7,837 bases of DNA, taken from the NCBI GenBank assembly GCA_030631875.1, contig DAOVKH010000077.1, positions 1 to 7,837 on the forward strand, given 5' to 3'. The stretch comes from Deltaproteobacteria bacterium (GTDB taxonomy: Bacteria > Desulfobacterota > GWC2-55-46 > DRQE01). Below the pieces are notes generated by a model. That model ran no database searches and was not told the origin of the DNA. It worked only from the letters and a program-made list of their open reading frames with translations. The position numbers and the translations under genes were made by a program. Shown one piece after another: positions 6,640 through 7,837 of this stretch; positions within the stretch are counted from its first letter, which is position 1, and every line of letters begins with the position of its first letter.

Positions 6640-6646
6640 GGAGGAG
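6640..6646 (+). promoter_or_regulatory. Strong Shine-Dalgarno for the SIR2-like gene
   Basis: GGAGGAG lies 5 nt before the ATG at 6652. It is the only near-perfect ribosome site in the window. The neighbouring genes have weak or absent ones, which adds to the impression that this gene has a different origin. It fixes the start. Confidence 0.8.
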
Positions 6647-6651
6647 TTACA

Positions 6652-7581
6652 ATGTTTAGTAAGCGTATAGTATTTGTTTTGGGCGCTGGAGCCAGTATGC
6701 CATATGGATTTCCATCTGGGGCTGATTTGAGTAAGGATATTATAAACACTCACGAAACGACCATAAAGCCCTTGCTGAAGTACTTTAAGGTTACAAGAAA
6801 GCAATTTGAAAAATTTCAAGCTGATTTTCTTGCTAGTCGTTTAAATTCAATTGATGCTTTTCTAGAATACAGACCAGAGCATATAGCGATCGGCAAGCTC
6901 TTAATTACTTATCATCTTATGCTGAAAGAGCACGAGAATTTTTTATTGTATTCTTTACAAGAAAAAGATTGGTATAAATATTTTTTAAATTGTTTGCATG
7001 CCCATGGTGTTGACTTGCTATATGATGGGCAAGTAACTTTTGTTACATATAATTATGACCGTTCGTTAGAACATTGTTTTGCAAGATCTATCCAGTCAAC
7101 TGAATCTATACCATACGAAGTTGCGATAGAAAAATTATCTAGGATACCAATAATTCATCTACACGGGCAACTTGGTAGGTTAGAAGAGTTGCCATATGGT
7201 GTCAGTTATCCATGGCTGTCTCAATTGGCAGTTAATGAGGAGCCTTTGGTTGAAAATCTTGAAGAATTAGAGCTTGCTAAAAATGGCATTAAGATAGTCC
7301 ATGAAGGCTCTGGGGATACAGAGGAGTATGAAATGGCCAATAGTGCAATCGAAAAGGCAGATCTCTTGGTTTTTCTTGGTTTTGGCTATTATGGCAAGAA
7401 TTTGCAAAGATTACGATTGAAGGAGTTCATGGAGGATGTGTGTGGAACTCATATGGGCATTACTAAATCTGAATTTGCAAATCAAATCGAACCGTACTTT
7501 CTAAATAAAAATATCGTTATTCATAAATATGATATGGATTGTTTGACATTTTTAAAAAATAATAATAGCATTCTTAGCTAA
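6652..7581 (+). CDS. Stand-alone SIR2-like (SIR2_2-type) domain protein, probable NADase / anti-phage defence candidate
   Basis: SIR2-like domains of bacterial defence proteins (ThsA, DSR1/DSR2, SIR2-HerA) bind and usually hydrolyse NAD+. In the 309-residue product I see the N-terminal NAD-binding loop VFVLGAGASMPYGFPSG (7-23), TYNYDRSLE (132-140, the family 'TNYD..lE' motif), HLHG (169-172, His171 at the catalytic His position) and LLVFLGFGYYGKN (238-250, the late Rossmann 'GfS..D.N' strand, here with Gly/Lys instead of Asp). The fold fills the whole protein: no STALD, APAZ, HerA, TIR or membrane domain is attached, and no partner gene is visible. The gene is much AT-richer than its neighbours (15 of 60 G+C in 6901-6960 against 32 of 60 in 5041-5100), which points to horizontal acquisition. 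It has its own Shine-Dalgarno and a terminator 36 nt downstream. The defence role is inferred from family and context. A housekeeping NAD- or nucleotide-binding role is possible. Confidence 0.8.
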   Translation: MFSKRIVFVLGAGASMPYGFPSGADLSKDIINTHETTIKPLLKYFKVTRKQFEKFQADFLASRLNSIDAFLEYRPEHIAIGKLLITYHLMLKEHENFLLYSLQEKDWYKYFLNCLHAHGVDLLYDGQVTFVTYNYDRSLEHCFARSIQSTESIPYEVAIEKLSRIPIIHLHGQLGRLEELPYGVSYPWLSQLAVNEEPLVENLEELELAKNGIKIVHEGSGDTEEYEMANSAIEKADLLVFLGFGYYGKNLQRLRLKEFMEDVCGTHMGITKSEFANQIEPYFLNKNIVIHKYDMDCLTFLKNNNSILS

Positions 7582-7617
7582 AATCCTATAGATTAGCTCT
7601 ACTCCATTCCACAATAA

Positions 7618-7645
7618 AATGCCGACGTCTTTTGACGTCGGCATT
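7618..7645 (+). terminator. Strong (probably bidirectional) Rho-independent terminator
   Basis: A perfect 12-bp stem AATGCCGACGTC (7618-7629) / GACGTCGGCATT (7634-7645) has a TTTT loop and lies 36 nt after the SIR2-like stop. It is followed on the plus strand by an A/T-rich tract (AATTATTTAAT) and, read on the minus strand, by ATTTTATTG. It can end transcription of the SIR2-like gene and also of the converging minus-strand gene. No uninterrupted T-run is present on either side. Confidence 0.8.
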
Positions 7646-7663
7646 AATTATTTAATCTTCGTA

Positions 7664-7670
7664 CCGCAGG
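7664..7670. repeat. Right copy of 7-bp direct repeat CCGCAGG
   Basis: This is the partner of 6560-6566. It is followed directly by the right 13-bp inverted-repeat arm, with which it overlaps by one base. Confidence 0.35.
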
Positions 7671-7699
7671 CGGCAAAGAGAAAAGTTTCTCTGGCAGGC
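7670..7699. repeat. Diverged second copy of the palindromic element's end, inverted
   Basis: Aligned without gaps to the reverse complement of the palindrome's right end (6534-6563), this stretch matches at about 22 of 30 positions, including the first 13 exactly. Similarity fades after that. A short hairpin, AGAGAA (7677-7682) / TTCTCT (7687-7692) with loop AAGT, is specific to this copy. It may be a decayed inverted copy of the same repeat family. Confidence 0.4.
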
Positions 7700-7727
7700 A
7701 CATACGCGCAATACCTATATTAACGGT

Positions 7728-7837
7728 TTATCTGCGCGTCTCCTTTAAAAACTCCTTTATATCCGCGGCAAAGTCCGAGTAAGGTATTGCGCCGACTATA
7801 ATGACGTCTTCAACGTCCGGCGCGAATGTAGCACTCA
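7728..7837 (-). CDS. Unidentified protein, C-terminal 35 residues (truncated by window end)
   Basis: On the minus strand one frame is open from the window edge to TAA at 7728-7730, while the other two stop early. The 35 visible residues include APDVEDVIIVGAIPYSDF and end IKEFLKETRR. They have a beta-strand then amphipathic-helix character (EDVIIVGAIP, then FAADIKEFLKE) typical of the end of an alpha/beta domain. Codon use resembles the sdh-side genes (ATA for Ile, mixed third positions), not the AT-rich SIR2-like gene. It converges on the SIR2-like gene and likely shares the terminator at 7618-7645. I do not recognise the family from this fragment. Confidence 0.7.
   Translation of the reverse strand, partial: SATFAPDVEDVIIVGAIPYSDFAADIKEFLKETRR

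Larger units (their letters stand above)
6551..7682. mobile_element. Possible single-gene cassette bounded by 13-bp inverted repeats
   Basis: TTCTCTTTGCCGC at 6551-6563 is repeated exactly in inverted orientation as GCGGCAAAGAGAA at 7670-7682, enclosing 1132 bp that hold the AT-rich SIR2-like gene, its putative promoter and its terminator. Inside these repeats lies a direct repeat CCGCAGG (6560-6566 and 7664-7670). No transposase or integrase is encoded, so this would be a non-autonomous or passively inserted unit. The boundaries are inferred from the repeats only. Confidence 0.4.

Noticed and set aside
6471..6819. Minus-strand open frames of 92 and 101 codons across the palindrome and the start of the SIR2-like gene
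   Set aside because: They cross a non-coding palindrome and run antisense to a strong gene start with a near-perfect Shine-Dalgarno, so they are treated as shadows.
6567..7663. Classical insertion sequence or transposon ends immediately inside the 7-bp direct repeats
   Set aside because: The segment's ends (TGTTTTTTCG on the left; TACGAAGATT read inward from the right) are not inverted repeats of each other, and no transposase is encoded. Only the larger 13-bp arms are symmetrical.
7765..7773. Another GCGGCAAAG, matching the first nine bases of the inverted-repeat arm
   Set aside because: It lies in the coding frame of the minus-strand gene (codons within SDFAADI), matches for only 9 bases and has no flanking similarity, so it is most likely chance.

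Overview
The window is one strand-coherent bacterial neighbourhood of moderate GC (about half G+C in sampled lines, heavy use of ATA for isoleucine) interrupted near its right end by a clearly AT-richer gene. A SdhA/SdhB plus HdrB-like third subunit (type E succinate:quinone oxidoreductase / fumarate reductase architecture) suggests a Gram-negative, respiring or anaerobic lineage of the Desulfobacterota / Campylobacterota / Nitrospirota kind. The exact taxon cannot be fixed from the sequence.

Layout. Positions 1-2912 hold a tight operon: the C-terminal 60% of the flavoprotein subunit, an iron-sulfur subunit with TTG start and three full Cys motifs, and a two-CCG-domain subunit 1 nt downstream. 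Positions 2913-3284 are mostly non-coding, with a good sigma70-type promoter at 3203-3230 that contains a perfect DnaA-box sequence. Positions 3285-6436 hold three closely spaced plus-strand genes: a YegS/DgkB-type lipid (diacylglycerol) kinase, a cytoplasmic GH15 glucoamylase-like protein with both catalytic glutamates, and a cation diffusion facilitator (CDF) metal transporter with an unusual NxxxD/DxxxD metal site. They are probably co-transcribed, although their products have no obvious common pathway.

Positions 6442-6563 form a 122-bp imperfect palindrome that looks like a dispersed repeat. It abuts an AT-rich stand-alone SIR2-like (probable NADase/anti-phage) gene at 6652-7581, which has its own strong Shine-Dalgarno and a strong 12-bp-stem terminator (7618-7645). 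This single-gene unit is bracketed by a perfect 13-bp inverted repeat (6551-6563 / 7670-7682) and a 7-bp direct repeat CCGCAGG (6560-6566 / 7664-7670). Removing the stretch between the direct repeats would restore a perfect 28-bp palindrome. That is the most interesting signal here: a possible defence-gene cassette inserted in, or mobilised by, a palindromic repeat. The window ends with the C-terminal 35 codons of an unidentified minus-strand gene converging on the cassette.
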